This document shows, one piece after another, positions 45,156 to 53,317 of a stretch of DNA of 64,000 bases; the first letter of the stretch is position 1; each line of letters begins with the position of its first letter. Below the pieces are notes generated by a model. It had not been told where the DNA came from. It worked only from the letters and a program-made list of their open reading frames with translations, and did no database searches. This DNA comes from an uncultured Thiodictyon sp. Lineage in GTDB: Bacteria > Pseudomonadota > Gammaproteobacteria > Chromatiales > Chromatiaceae. The stretch covers positions 21,071-85,070 of the forward strand of contig CAILVI010000267.1 in the NCBI GenBank assembly GCA_903837595.1, written 5' to 3'. The translations under genes were made by a program, and so were the position numbers.

Positions 45156-46052
45156 ATGGCGGATGACCGGGCGGTGATCGAGGGCTTTGCGGATATCCTC
45201 TGGATGGAGCGGGGCCTGAGCCAGAACACGCTGGCCGCCTATCAGTCGGACCTGCGCGCCTTTGCCGTGTGGATCGAACGCGAGCGTGGGCATTGCCTGC
45301 TCCAGGCCGATCGACTGGATCTGCTCGACTATCTGGCGGTCCTGTCGGTGGCGGGGCGTAAGCCGCGCTCGGCGGCCCGGCTGCTGTCCTGCCTGCGCCA
45401 GTTCTATCAGCACCAGGTGCGCCAGGGTGTGCTCCAGGAGGACCCGAGTGCGCGGGTGGATGCCCCGAAGCTTGGCCGGCCCTTGCCCAAGAGTCTCACC
45501 GAGGCGGAGGTGGAGGCCCTGCTGGGGGCGCCCGACCCGGCGGACTCGCGCGGCCATCGTGATCGCACCATGCTCGAGGTGCTTTATGCCGGGGGACTGC
45601 GGGTGACCGAACTGGTGACCCTCACCTCCGGTCAGGTGAGCCTGACCCAGGGGGTGGTGCGGGTGATGGGCAAGGGTAGTAAGGAGCGACTGGTGCCGCT
45701 GGGGGAGGACGCCGTGGACTGGCTCGCGCAGTTTGTGCGCGGACCGCGTCAGGACTTGCTGGGCGGACGCGCGAGCGACTTTCTGTTTCCGACCAGCCGC
45801 AGCGACTGCATGACCCGTCAGGCCTTTTGGCAGCTCATCAAGCGTTACGCCATCCAAGCCGGGGTTGTGAAGCCACTCTCGCCCCATACCTTACGCCATG
45901 CCTTTGCCACCCACTTGTTGAACCATGGGGCGGATTTGCGCGTGGTCCAGATGCTGCTGGGCCACAGCAGCCTGTCGACCACCCAGATCTATACACACGT
46001 TGCTCGGGAGCGCTTGAAACAGCTGCACGCGCGGCACCATCCACGCGGATGA
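45156..46052 (+). CDS. xerD: Site-specific tyrosine recombinase XerD
   Basis: The product, 298 residues, resolves chromosome dimers at dif with XerC. The N-terminal SAM-like domain starts MADDRAVIEGFADILWMERG and SQNTLAAYQSDLRAFAVWIE. The catalytic residues are all present: Arg in YAGGLRVTELV, Lys in VMGKGSKERLVPLG, His-x-x-Arg in LSPHTLRHAFATHLLNHG, His in LLGHSSLSTTQIYTHV and the nucleophile Tyr in the same stretch. Length and closeness to dsbC (after yajQ here) match XerD rather than a phage integrase. Confidence 0.94.
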   Translation: MADDRAVIEGFADILWMERGLSQNTLAAYQSDLRAFAVWIERERGHCLLQADRLDLLDYLAVLSVAGRKPRSAARLLSCLRQFYQHQVRQGVLQEDPSARVDAPKLGRPLPKSLTEAEVEALLGAPDPADSRGHRDRTMLEVLYAGGLRVTELVTLTSGQVSLTQGVVRVMGKGSKERLVPLGEDAVDWLAQFVRGPRQDLLGGRASDFLFPTSRSDCMTRQAFWQLIKRYAIQAGVVKPLSPHTLRHAFATHLLNHGADLRVVQMLLGHSSLSTTQIYTHVARERLKQLHARHHPRG

Positions 46053-46150
46053 GTCTGGTCCGGGATCAGTGCTCACGGCAAGACGCCAAAGTTATTGAGT
46101 GTGTTAGCAGCGTCGGGCGGTTCATCCGGTGGGTGGACGCAGTGTTTTTT

Positions 46151-46174
46151 TCTTGGCGTCTTGGCGTCTTGGCG
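46151..46174. repeat. Three 8-bp tandem units TCTTGGCG
   Basis: TCTTGGCG repeated three times exactly, between xerD and yajQ. The reverse complement of the unit's core (GCCAAGA) resembles AAGACGCCAA at 46080-46089, so the intergenic region holds an imperfect inverted arrangement. Confidence 0.75.
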
Positions 46175-46249
46175 TGAGAAAATACCCGACAGTTTTCCCC
46201 GCCGCCGTCCGGCGTATAGATATAACATAGAGTCAAGGACTTAACTGCC

Positions 46250-46732
46250 ATGCCCTCGTTTGACATCGTCTCCGAGATCGACCTCCAAGAGGTCCGCAAC
46301 GCGGTCGATCAAGCCAATCGGGAGACCTCCACCCGCTTCGACTTCAAGGGCGTCAAGGCGACCTTTGAACTCGCCGACGGCAAGGTATTGATGGCCGCCG
46401 AGCAGGAGTTTCAATTGCAGCAGATGATGGACATCCTGCGCCAGAAGCTCGTCAAACGCGCGGTCGACCTCAAGGCCCTGGACGTCCAGGAGCCGGCGAT
46501 CACGCTTAACGCCGCGCGTCAGGAGGTGCTGCTCAAGGAGGGCGTGGACAGCGATACCGCCAAGTCCATGGTCAAGCGCATCAAGGGCAGTAAGCTCAAG
46601 GTCCAGTCGCAGATTCAGGGGGACCAGGTCCGGGTCACCGGCAAGAACCGCGACGACCTCCAGGAGGCCATGGCCCTGTTGCGCGGAGAGGATTGGGGTC
46701 TCCCGATCAAATTCAGCAACTTCAGAGACTGA
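46250..46732 (+). CDS. yajQ: YajQ-family nucleotide-binding protein
   Basis: The product, 160 residues, has the two ferredoxin-like domains of YajQ. It begins MPSFDIVSEIDLQEVRNAVD and contains ETSTRFDFKGVKATFEL, LVKRAVDLKALDVQEPAI and SKLKVQSQIQGDQVRVTGKN, and it ends DWGLPIKFSNFRD. Family members in some species bind cyclic di-GMP or interact with transcription factors; other roles are unsettled. AAGGAC precedes the ATG at 46250, and the gap to xerD holds short tandem repeats. Confidence 0.94.
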   Translation: MPSFDIVSEIDLQEVRNAVDQANRETSTRFDFKGVKATFELADGKVLMAAEQEFQLQQMMDILRQKLVKRAVDLKALDVQEPAITLNAARQEVLLKEGVDSDTAKSMVKRIKGSKLKVQSQIQGDQVRVTGKNRDDLQEAMALLRGEDWGLPIKFSNFRD

Positions 46733-46825
46733 AACCACATTCCACCCCCCAGTTCACCCCCAGGTCCGGGCGCGCTGCCGCCGCGTCTCCCGTCCTCCAC
46801 CGCTTGCGCAGACTGAGAAACCACT

Positions 46826-47575
46826 ATGCATTTCCGCCGTTCGCTCGCCGCCGCCGCACTGATGCTCGCCGCCGGCGCCCTGTTCGCCGCTTCGCCCGAG
46901 GACGCCACCATCCGCGCGGCCCTGGCGAAGGCCGCCCCAGAAATCAAGATTGACAGTATCCAGCCGTCCCCGATCAAGGGCCTCTACGAGGTGATGGTCG
47001 GCACCGAGATCATGTATGTGACCGCGGACGGCCGTTACTACGTGGACGGTCGCATCCTCGACCTCGCCAAGCGGGAGGACCTGACCGAGCCCCGCCTGAC
47101 CGGCGTGCGCAAGCGCCTGGTGGATGGTTTGGGTGAGTCCCAGATGATCGTCTTCGAACCCTCGGTGTCGGCGAAACACACGATCACGGTCTTTACCGAC
47201 ATCGAGTGCGGTTACTGCCGTAAGCTCCACAGTCAGATCGCGGAGTATGGCAAGGAGGGTATCCGCGTGCGTTATGTCTTCTTCCCGCGCGCCGGCAAGG
47301 GCAGCCCGGCCTACAAGGAGGCCATCTCCGTCTGGTGTGCCGGTGACGCGGCGGCGCGCCGCGCTGCCTTGACCGCGGCCAAAGCGGGTCAGACCATTGA
47401 GGAGAAGACCTGTGACAACCCGGTGGATGCACACATGGCGCTGGCGCAGAAATTCGCCCTGCACGGGACCCCGTCGATCGTCACCGAGACTGGCGAGATG
47501 ATCGGCGGCTACGTGGAACCCAAGCGGCTGGCGGCCAAATTGGCGGGCGATGCCGCGGGCGGCCCGGCGAACTGA
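46826..47575 (+). CDS. dsbC: Periplasmic disulfide isomerase DsbC
   Basis: The product, 249 residues, has a signal peptide (MHFRRSLAAAALMLAAGALF, cleaved after FAA). The N-terminal dimerisation domain (IDSIQPSPIKGLYEVMVGTE) is followed by a thioredoxin fold with the active site DIECGYCRKLHSQIAEYGKE (CGYC) and the cis-Pro stretch HGTPSIVTETGEMIGGYVEP. It corrects disulfides in the periplasm with DsbD. Placement near xerD is conserved in gammaproteobacteria. Confidence 0.94.
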   Translation: MHFRRSLAAAALMLAAGALFAASPEDATIRAALAKAAPEIKIDSIQPSPIKGLYEVMVGTEIMYVTADGRYYVDGRILDLAKREDLTEPRLTGVRKRLVDGLGESQMIVFEPSVSAKHTITVFTDIECGYCRKLHSQIAEYGKEGIRVRYVFFPRAGKGSPAYKEAISVWCAGDAAARRAALTAAKAGQTIEEKTCDNPVDAHMALAQKFALHGTPSIVTETGEMIGGYVEPKRLAAKLAGDAAGGPAN

Positions 47576-47635
47576 GCGTGTGCGGGGGTTCGCTTGACCG
47601 AGCCCAGGTCTGAGACCGACCAGGAGCGGGTCGCG

Positions 47636-48433
47636 ATGTGGGCTCATCCAGTGCAATACGCTTGGCGTACCGACCGTGGGCGCGTGCGTCAACAAAATGA
47701 GGACGCGCTCGCTGTCCAGGCCGATCTGGGCTTGGTGGTGGTGGCCGACGGGGTCGGCGGGGCCAGCGCCGGTGAGGTGGCGAGTCAGTTAGCCGTCGAC
47801 ACGATCCGCGAGTGCTTCCGGCGCCAGTTGCTGCCGTGGACGGACGCCGAGCAGGCCGCAGCGGTGGTCGAGGTGGCGGTGCAGGAGGCCAACCGGGCGG
47901 TCTGGCAACTGGCCCAGACCAAGCCCGATTGCGACGGTATGGGAACCACCCTGGTCCTGGGTTTCGCGGGTGCGGGCTGGCTCGCCTATGTCAATGTGGG
48001 CGACTCACGCCTCTACCGCCTGCGGGGAGAGCGCCTGGAGCAACTCTCGCACGACCACTCGTTTATCCAGGCGGTCGTCGATCAAGGGCTCTTCCGCAGC
48101 CTCGACGACGCCCGGCGGGCCGGCATCGGGGAGCATATCCTGACGCGGGCCTTGGGCATTGCCGCGCAGCTCAGTGTCACCTGCCGATTGACCGATTTGC
48201 GCGGCGGCGATCTCTACCTCTTCTGCACCGACGGGCTCACCGGCATGGTGCCGGTGGATGCCCTCTGCCAACTCCTGCGCGCCGTCGGTACCAGCGCACT
48301 GGACAGCGCTGCCGAGGCCCTGCTGCGGCTCGCCAACGCACGCGGTGGGACCGACAACATCACGCTGGTCTTGATGCGGGTCGGCGAGCCGCCGGCTGAC
48401 GCAGGACTGGACACGTGTTGGCCCCCAACCTGA
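47636..48433 (+). CDS. PP2C-type serine/threonine phosphatase
   Basis: The product has about 265 residues. Motifs are RTDRGRVRQQNEDALAV (metal site), LVVVADGVGGASAGEVASQL (DGVGG), GMGTTLVLGFAGAGWLAYVN, VGDSRLYRLR, LSHDHSFIQAVVDQG, and LYLFCTDGLTGMV with GTDNITLVLM near the end. It would dephosphorylate Ser/Thr phosphoproteins, usually paired with a Hanks-type kinase, which is not next to it. I choose ATG 47636 because AGGAG lies ten bases before it; a TTG at 47594 is a possible alternative start. Confidence 0.9.
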   Translation: MWAHPVQYAWRTDRGRVRQQNEDALAVQADLGLVVVADGVGGASAGEVASQLAVDTIRECFRRQLLPWTDAEQAAAVVEVAVQEANRAVWQLAQTKPDCDGMGTTLVLGFAGAGWLAYVNVGDSRLYRLRGERLEQLSHDHSFIQAVVDQGLFRSLDDARRAGIGEHILTRALGIAAQLSVTCRLTDLRGGDLYLFCTDGLTGMVPVDALCQLLRAVGTSALDSAAEALLRLANARGGTDNITLVLMRVGEPPADAGLDTCWPPT

Positions 48434-48540
48434 CGGCCATCCATTGCGTCAGTCACTGTTGACCGTTTAACGCGACGATGCCGATAACCGGTAGTGCCCG
48501 TTCTGTGTCGCCGGCAGATCGCAGCAACCTGGAGACCATA

Positions 48541-49290
48541 ATGAAACGCAACATCAAGACGCTTGCCTGCCTGATCTGTGCAGTGGGGATGGCATGGGGC
48601 CTCGCGTCCTGTGCGCAGATGAAGGCGGCGCCCTCGAAAGGCGGCGGATTCGTCCCGCTGGGTAAGCTGCAGCATGATGCCGCGCTCCCCTTCGACAAGG
48701 CGTGGATTGCCGACGGTATCGACTGGAGTGCCTTCAAGTCTATCGCTATTGCACCGGTCAACACCCAGTACCTCATCCAGTCACAGTGGTGGCAGCAGAA
48801 CCTGCGCCAAGGCCTGATGCAGAAGGATGCACAGGCCATTGCACTCTACATGCGGCAGCAATTCGCCAATGCCTTCAGAAGCGACCCGCGGCAACGTTTT
48901 CGGGTGGTCGAAGCGGCCGGGCCGGACTCAGTGATCCTCGAGCTGGCGCTGACCGAGTTGGTGCCGAGCAATGTCGTGGTGGAGGCCGCTGCGCTTGCGG
49001 CCCCCAAGGGCAGCGGGCTCGCGATCTCGGCAGCGGAGCAGGTCGCCGGTACGGTGGCGACCGTGGCCTTCGAGGCCCGGGTGAAGAACGCGAAGACGGG
49101 TCAGGTCATCGCCATGTTTGCCGATCGCGAACAACCCAAGATCAACCCCGTCGATCTCAAGCAACTCACCTGGTATGCCGAGGCCCAGGAAATCATTGGC
49201 GACTGGGCGAATGAAGCGGTCAAGGTGGCCGGCATGCGATCCGATGAAATCGTCAAGCCGGCCCCCCTCTTCAGCCTCAAGCCCTGGTAG
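48541..49290 (+). CDS. Lipoprotein, DUF3313-like
   Basis: The product, 249 residues, starts with a lipoprotein signal (MKRNIKTLACLICAVGMAWG, lipobox LASC near residue 26). The body fits the DUF3313 group: PVNTQYLIQSQWWQQN, ALYMRQQFANAFRSDPRQRF and EARVKNAKTGQVIAMFADRE, with a central low-complexity segment NVVVEAAALAAPKGSGLAIS. It is presumably anchored in the envelope; no function is known to me. GGAGA lies before ATG 48541. It is convergent with lon. Confidence 0.75.
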   Translation: MKRNIKTLACLICAVGMAWGLASCAQMKAAPSKGGGFVPLGKLQHDAALPFDKAWIADGIDWSAFKSIAIAPVNTQYLIQSQWWQQNLRQGLMQKDAQAIALYMRQQFANAFRSDPRQRFRVVEAAGPDSVILELALTELVPSNVVVEAAALAAPKGSGLAISAAEQVAGTVATVAFEARVKNAKTGQVIAMFADREQPKINPVDLKQLTWYAEAQEIIGDWANEAVKVAGMRSDEIVKPAPLFSLKPW

Positions 49291-49331
49291 CTGAGGTCCG
49301 GGCGGGGGAGGGCGCTGCTCGCGCAGTACCC

Positions 49332-51749
49332 TCAGCCCTTGAACAGCAATGGCACGACATCCTCAAACCGCGTGGCGAAGTGGATCAGAAGCCCTTTGCG
49401 GACATGCTCAGGGACCTCTTCGAACTCGCCGCGGTTGTCCTCCGGCAGGATGATCTCTTTGATCCCCGCGCGGCGGGCGGCGATGAGTTTTTCGCGCACC
49501 CCGCCGATGGGGAAGACCTCGCCGGTGAGGGTGATCTCGCCGGTCATCGCGATGCGTCGTACCGGCACGTTGCGGGCCAGCGACAGGAGTGCTGCGGCCA
49601 TGGTGATGCCGGCTGAGGGGCCGTCCTTGGGGGTGGCTCCGGCGGGGACGTGCAGGTGGATGAAAGCCTTGTCGAAATAGGTCGACTCGGCGCCGAAGTC
49701 GCGGGCGTGACTGGTGACATAGGTGTAGGCGATCTCGGCGGATTCCTTCATCACGTCGCCCAACTGGCCGGTCAGCTTGAAGCCGCGGGCCTGCTCGTGG
49801 GCGCGTACCGCTTCAATCGGCAGCGTCGCCCCGCCCATGGTGGTCCAGGCGAGCCCGGTGACCACCCCAGGGCCGGAGAGTCGGCGCTCGTCGCGGAACA
49901 CCGGGCTGCCCAGGTACTCCTTCAGGTCCGCCGCGCCGATGGTGATGGGTAGTGTGGCCCCTTCCAGCATCCGTACCGCGACCTTACGCACGATCTTGGC
50001 GAGTTGCTTCTCCAGTCGCCGGACGCCCGCGTCCCGGGCGTAGCCGTCGATCAGTTCGCGCAGCGTGGTGGTGTCCAGTTTGATCCCGCCCTTGGGCAGC
50101 CCGGCGCGATCGATCTGGCGGGGCAGCAGGTATTTTTTCGCGATCTGGAGCTTCTCCTCGGCGATGTAGCCGGCGAGCGTGATCTGCTCCATGCGATCCA
50201 GGAGCGGCCCGGGGATGCTGTCGGTGGTGTTGGCGGTGCAGACGAACAGGACTTTGGACAGGTCGAAACGCAGGTCCAGGTAATGGTCCAGGAAGTCTGA
50301 ATTCTGCTCAGGGTCCAGGACCTCCAGCATGGACGAGGCGGGGTCGCCGTGGTAGGAGGCCCCGATCTTGTCGATCTCATCGAGCATGATGACCGGATTG
50401 GCGGTGCCGGCGTCCTTGATGGCCTGGAGGAACTTGCCGGGCATGGCGCCGATATAGGTGCGGCGGTGGCCCTTGATCTCCGCCTCGTCGCGAATGCCGC
50501 CCACCGAGAAGCGGTAGAAGCGCCGGCCCAGTGCATCGGCGATCGAGTGCCCGATGGATGTCTTGCCGACCCCGGGCGGGCCGACCAGCAGGATGATGGA
50601 GCCGGCGATCTCGCCCTTGTGGATGCCCACCGCCAGGAATTCCAGGATGCGCTCCTTCACATCCTTGAGTCCGTAGTGGTCCCGGTCGAGTACGCGGCGG
50701 GCGCGTTTGAGATCCAGTTTGTCCGGGGAGTGCTGACCCCAGGGCAGCAGCGTGATCCAATCCAGATAGTTGCGGGTAACCGAGTACTCGGGCGAGCCGG
50801 TCTCCAGCATCCCCATCTTCTCCATCTCCTCGTCTACCCGTTTCTGCGCCTGCGCCGTCAGGGTGAGCTTGGTGAGGCGTTCCTTGAACTTGTCCAGTTC
50901 AGCGGTGCGGTCGTCCTTGGCGATCCCCAGCTCCTTTTGGATGGCCTTCAGTTGCTCCTTCAGCATGAACTCACGCTGCTGCGTCTGCATCCGCTCCTCG
51001 ACCGAACGGCGGATCTTCTGCTGGGCCTTGGCCAGTTCCAGCTCGTTGTTGAGCAGCACCAGGACCTTTTCCATGCGCGGCAGCAGTTGCACTTCCTCCA
51101 AAACCTCCTGCAACTGTTCGCGCTTGGAGGTGGTGAGGCTGGCGGCGAAGTCTGAGAGATGGGAGGGGTCGTCCGGGCCGAAGCGGTCCAGGAACATGCG
51201 CAGCTCTTCCACATACAGCGGGTTGAGCGGCAGCAGTTCCTTGATGGTGTTGATCACCGCCATGGCATAGGCCCGGACTTGGTCGTCCGGCGCACCGGCC
51301 GGTTCCGGCAGATAGGAGACGCGGGCATTGAACGGGACCGTGTCGTGGACCCAGCCCTCAATGCGAAAGCGCTGCAGGCACTCGACGAGGACCTGCAGGT
51401 GCCCCTCCTGGCGGTGGACCCGATGGACCCGGCAAGCGGTGCCGACCGGGTAGAAGTCGGCGCTGGTCGCCTCCTCGGAGGTCTCGCTCCTCACCAGGAC
51501 CACGCCCAGGATCTTGTGCTCGGTCTCACCGACCGCGTGCAGCGTGGGCGACCAGTGCTCGGCCGCCATCATCAGCGGCACCGCCTGACCCGGGAAGAAG
51601 GGCCGGGAGGCGACCGGCAACAGATGGATCTGGCCGGGCAACATGTCGTTGGCCCGCGCCAACGCGATGACGTTACCCTCCTCGTCCGGCTTACTTTCGC
51701 TCGCCAGTTCCACTGCCTCCACCGCTACCTCCGTCTCCGTCTCAGACAT
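49332..51749 (-). CDS. lon: ATP-dependent protease Lon
   Basis: The product, 805 residues, is a AAA+ serine protease. The N-terminal substrate-binding domain starts about LPGQIHLLPVASRPFFPGQA. The ATPase has Walker A VGPPGVGKTSIGHSIADALG and Walker B NPVIMLDEIDKIGASYHGDP. The C-terminal protease shows the Ser nucleophile in PKDGPSAGITMAAALLSLA and the dyad Lys in PIGGVREKLIAARRAGIKEI. The ATG at 51749 is favoured over 51773 because GGGAGA lies five bases upstream. It degrades misfolded and regulatory proteins and is often heat-inducible; I find no clear heat-shock promoter in the 60 bp between it and rsmA. Confidence 0.95.
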   Translation of the reverse strand: MSETETEVAVEAVELASESKPDEEGNVIALARANDMLPGQIHLLPVASRPFFPGQAVPLMMAAEHWSPTLHAVGETEHKILGVVLVRSETSEEATSADFYPVGTACRVHRVHRQEGHLQVLVECLQRFRIEGWVHDTVPFNARVSYLPEPAGAPDDQVRAYAMAVINTIKELLPLNPLYVEELRMFLDRFGPDDPSHLSDFAASLTTSKREQLQEVLEEVQLLPRMEKVLVLLNNELELAKAQQKIRRSVEERMQTQQREFMLKEQLKAIQKELGIAKDDRTAELDKFKERLTKLTLTAQAQKRVDEEMEKMGMLETGSPEYSVTRNYLDWITLLPWGQHSPDKLDLKRARRVLDRDHYGLKDVKERILEFLAVGIHKGEIAGSIILLVGPPGVGKTSIGHSIADALGRRFYRFSVGGIRDEAEIKGHRRTYIGAMPGKFLQAIKDAGTANPVIMLDEIDKIGASYHGDPASSMLEVLDPEQNSDFLDHYLDLRFDLSKVLFVCTANTTDSIPGPLLDRMEQITLAGYIAEEKLQIAKKYLLPRQIDRAGLPKGGIKLDTTTLRELIDGYARDAGVRRLEKQLAKIVRKVAVRMLEGATLPITIGAADLKEYLGSPVFRDERRLSGPGVVTGLAWTTMGGATLPIEAVRAHEQARGFKLTGQLGDVMKESAEIAYTYVTSHARDFGAESTYFDKAFIHLHVPAGATPKDGPSAGITMAAALLSLARNVPVRRIAMTGEITLTGEVFPIGGVREKLIAARRAGIKEIILPEDNRGEFEEVPEHVRKGLLIHFATRFEDVVPLLFKG

Positions 51750-51834
51750 TCGTCTCTCCCGGGCTAATAACATGCTCTAGCTATGTGAGTTTTGGGCCAT
51801 CGTGCGGGCGTTGCAACGCCCTGAGTGCTGAGGT

Positions 51835-52614
51835 TCAAATGGGCGCCTGGTAGTTGGCCAGCCGGACGAAGCTAGCCACGTCCAGGTTCTCCGCCCGCAG
51901 CACCGGATCGATCCCGACCGCGGCGAAGCCCGCGGCGTCCACAAACCCGGCCAGGCTGTTGCGCAAGGTCTTGCGGCGCTGGGAGAAGGCCGCCGCCACC
52001 AGGCGCGCATAGTGGGCCGGGTCGTGTGGCGCGTCCGGCAGCGGCCGCCGCGGCCGCAGGCGCAGGAAGGCCGACTCCACCTTGGGGGCCGGGGTGAAGG
52101 CCCCGGGGCCGATGCGAAACAGTGTCTCCGCCTCGCACCAGGTCTGCACCATCACCGACAGCCGGCCGTAGACCTTGCCCCCGGGGTCCGCGCTAATCCG
52201 CTCTGCCACCTCCCGCTGCAACATCAGGTGCAGGTCCAAGAGGCAGTCGGCCTGCTCCAGGAAGCGGAACAGGAGCGGGGTGGAGAGGTTGTAGGGCAGG
52301 TTGCCGACGATGCGCAGCGACGCGGGCGCGGTGCTGAGCGAGCATAGGTCGAAGCGCAGCGCATCCGCGCTGTGGATGCGCAAGTCGCCCAGGCCCTGTA
52401 GGCGCTCCCGCAAGGGCTCGATCAGATCGCGATCCAGTTCAATGGCGTCCAGGGACCCTGCATGTTCCAGGAGTCCCCGGGTGATGGCCCCTTGGCCTGG
52501 GCCGATTTCCACCAGGCGCTCCCCGGGGCGCGGCCGCACCGCATCCAGGATGCGTCGGATGGTCCCGGAGTCGTGCAAGAAGTTTTGGCCGAAACGTTTG
52601 CGTGGTTGATGCAT
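51835..52614 (-). CDS. rsmA: 16S rRNA dimethyladenosine transferase RsmA (KsgA)
   Basis: The product, about 259 residues, dimethylates A1518/A1519 of 16S rRNA. Key parts are HQPRKRFGQNFLHDSGTIRR at the N-terminus, the AdoMet loop VEIGPGQGAITRGLLEHA, and the catalytic NLPYNLSTPLLFRFLEQ. The ATG at 52614 gives the conserved start; a GTG two codons earlier is also possible. It ends before lon in the same direction with about 85 bp between. Confidence 0.95.
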   Translation of the reverse strand: MHQPRKRFGQNFLHDSGTIRRILDAVRPRPGERLVEIGPGQGAITRGLLEHAGSLDAIELDRDLIEPLRERLQGLGDLRIHSADALRFDLCSLSTAPASLRIVGNLPYNLSTPLLFRFLEQADCLLDLHLMLQREVAERISADPGGKVYGRLSVMVQTWCEAETLFRIGPGAFTPAPKVESAFLRLRPRRPLPDAPHDPAHYARLVAAAFSQRRKTLRNSLAGFVDAAGFAAVGIDPVLRAENLDVASFVRLANYQAPI

Positions 52615-52708
52615 ATCCACCAGTGTGGCCTATCCAGCGGCAGGATTCGAGCCCTATCCGGTGCGATGGGCGATATTTTCACCGCATGGATCACCGGGCT
52701 GGGCGTGG

Positions 52709-53230
52709 TCAATAGACCCACGGGACGAATTTGCGCGCCCGGGCCGCATATCCCGGGTAATCCGGGTGACGCTCGGTCAACCAACGCTCCTCCTTGCCGG
52801 CCTTGTAGTCGAAGAACAGGCCGCCGATCAGCAGCAGCGCCAGGTGGCTGAGGCTTAGTGTGTAGCAGACCCAACCCAGGGCGGCGAACAACAGCGCGCT
52901 GTAGAGCGGGTGGCGCACGACGGCGTAGACCCCGCTGGTTACCAGTTGGCTGTGGTCCACCGGATAGGGCAGCGGCGTGAGGTAGGGGCCTAGCGCGCGC
53001 GAGCCCAGCCCCCCGAAGGCCAGCGCCACCAGTGCGCAGACGACGAGCACCGCCCAGCGCGGTGCCACGGTCTCAGCAAGCAGGTCCGGTGTGAGCCAGG
53101 GGTTCCAGCGAGGAGCGAGCGCGAAGGCGAGGAACAGGGCGAACTGGATGACGACCAGCCACTCACCGCGTCGGCCGTGCCAGGCGGGGGCCGGCGCGGG
53201 GCGGTTGCTGGGGGTTTGATCAGGGGGCAT
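52709..53230 (-). CDS. Isoprenylcysteine methyltransferase-like membrane protein
   Basis: The product, 173 residues, has about four transmembrane helices (WLVVIQFALFLAFALAPRW, AVLVVCALVALAFGGLGSR, a central helix and LALLLIGGLFFDYK). The membrane methyltransferase core is LVTSGVYAVVRHPLYSALLF with the AdoMet-binding RHPxY motif, followed by KAGKEERWLTERHPDYPGYA with the YxxY region. These proteins resemble ICMT/PEMT; in bacteria the acceptor is mostly unknown. It lies downstream of the penicillin-acylase gene and may be cotranscribed with it. Confidence 0.85.
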   Translation of the reverse strand: MPPDQTPSNRPAPAPAWHGRRGEWLVVIQFALFLAFALAPRWNPWLTPDLLAETVAPRWAVLVVCALVALAFGGLGSRALGPYLTPLPYPVDHSQLVTSGVYAVVRHPLYSALLFAALGWVCYTLSLSHLALLLIGGLFFDYKAGKEERWLTERHPDYPGYAARARKFVPWVY

Positions 53231-53317
53231 GGCGGCTCCTGTGCAAGGTTGCCCGGTCGCCCCAAGATGCGGTCGAAGCTCCGGGAGGCAAGACCGTAGG
53301 TGCCTTGGCGTCCAGGA

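Noticed and set aside
45156-46052. The tyrosine recombinase as a phage or island integrase
   Set aside because: Length, sequence and placement with dsbC fit chromosomal XerD; it is not next to a tRNA or other element genes.
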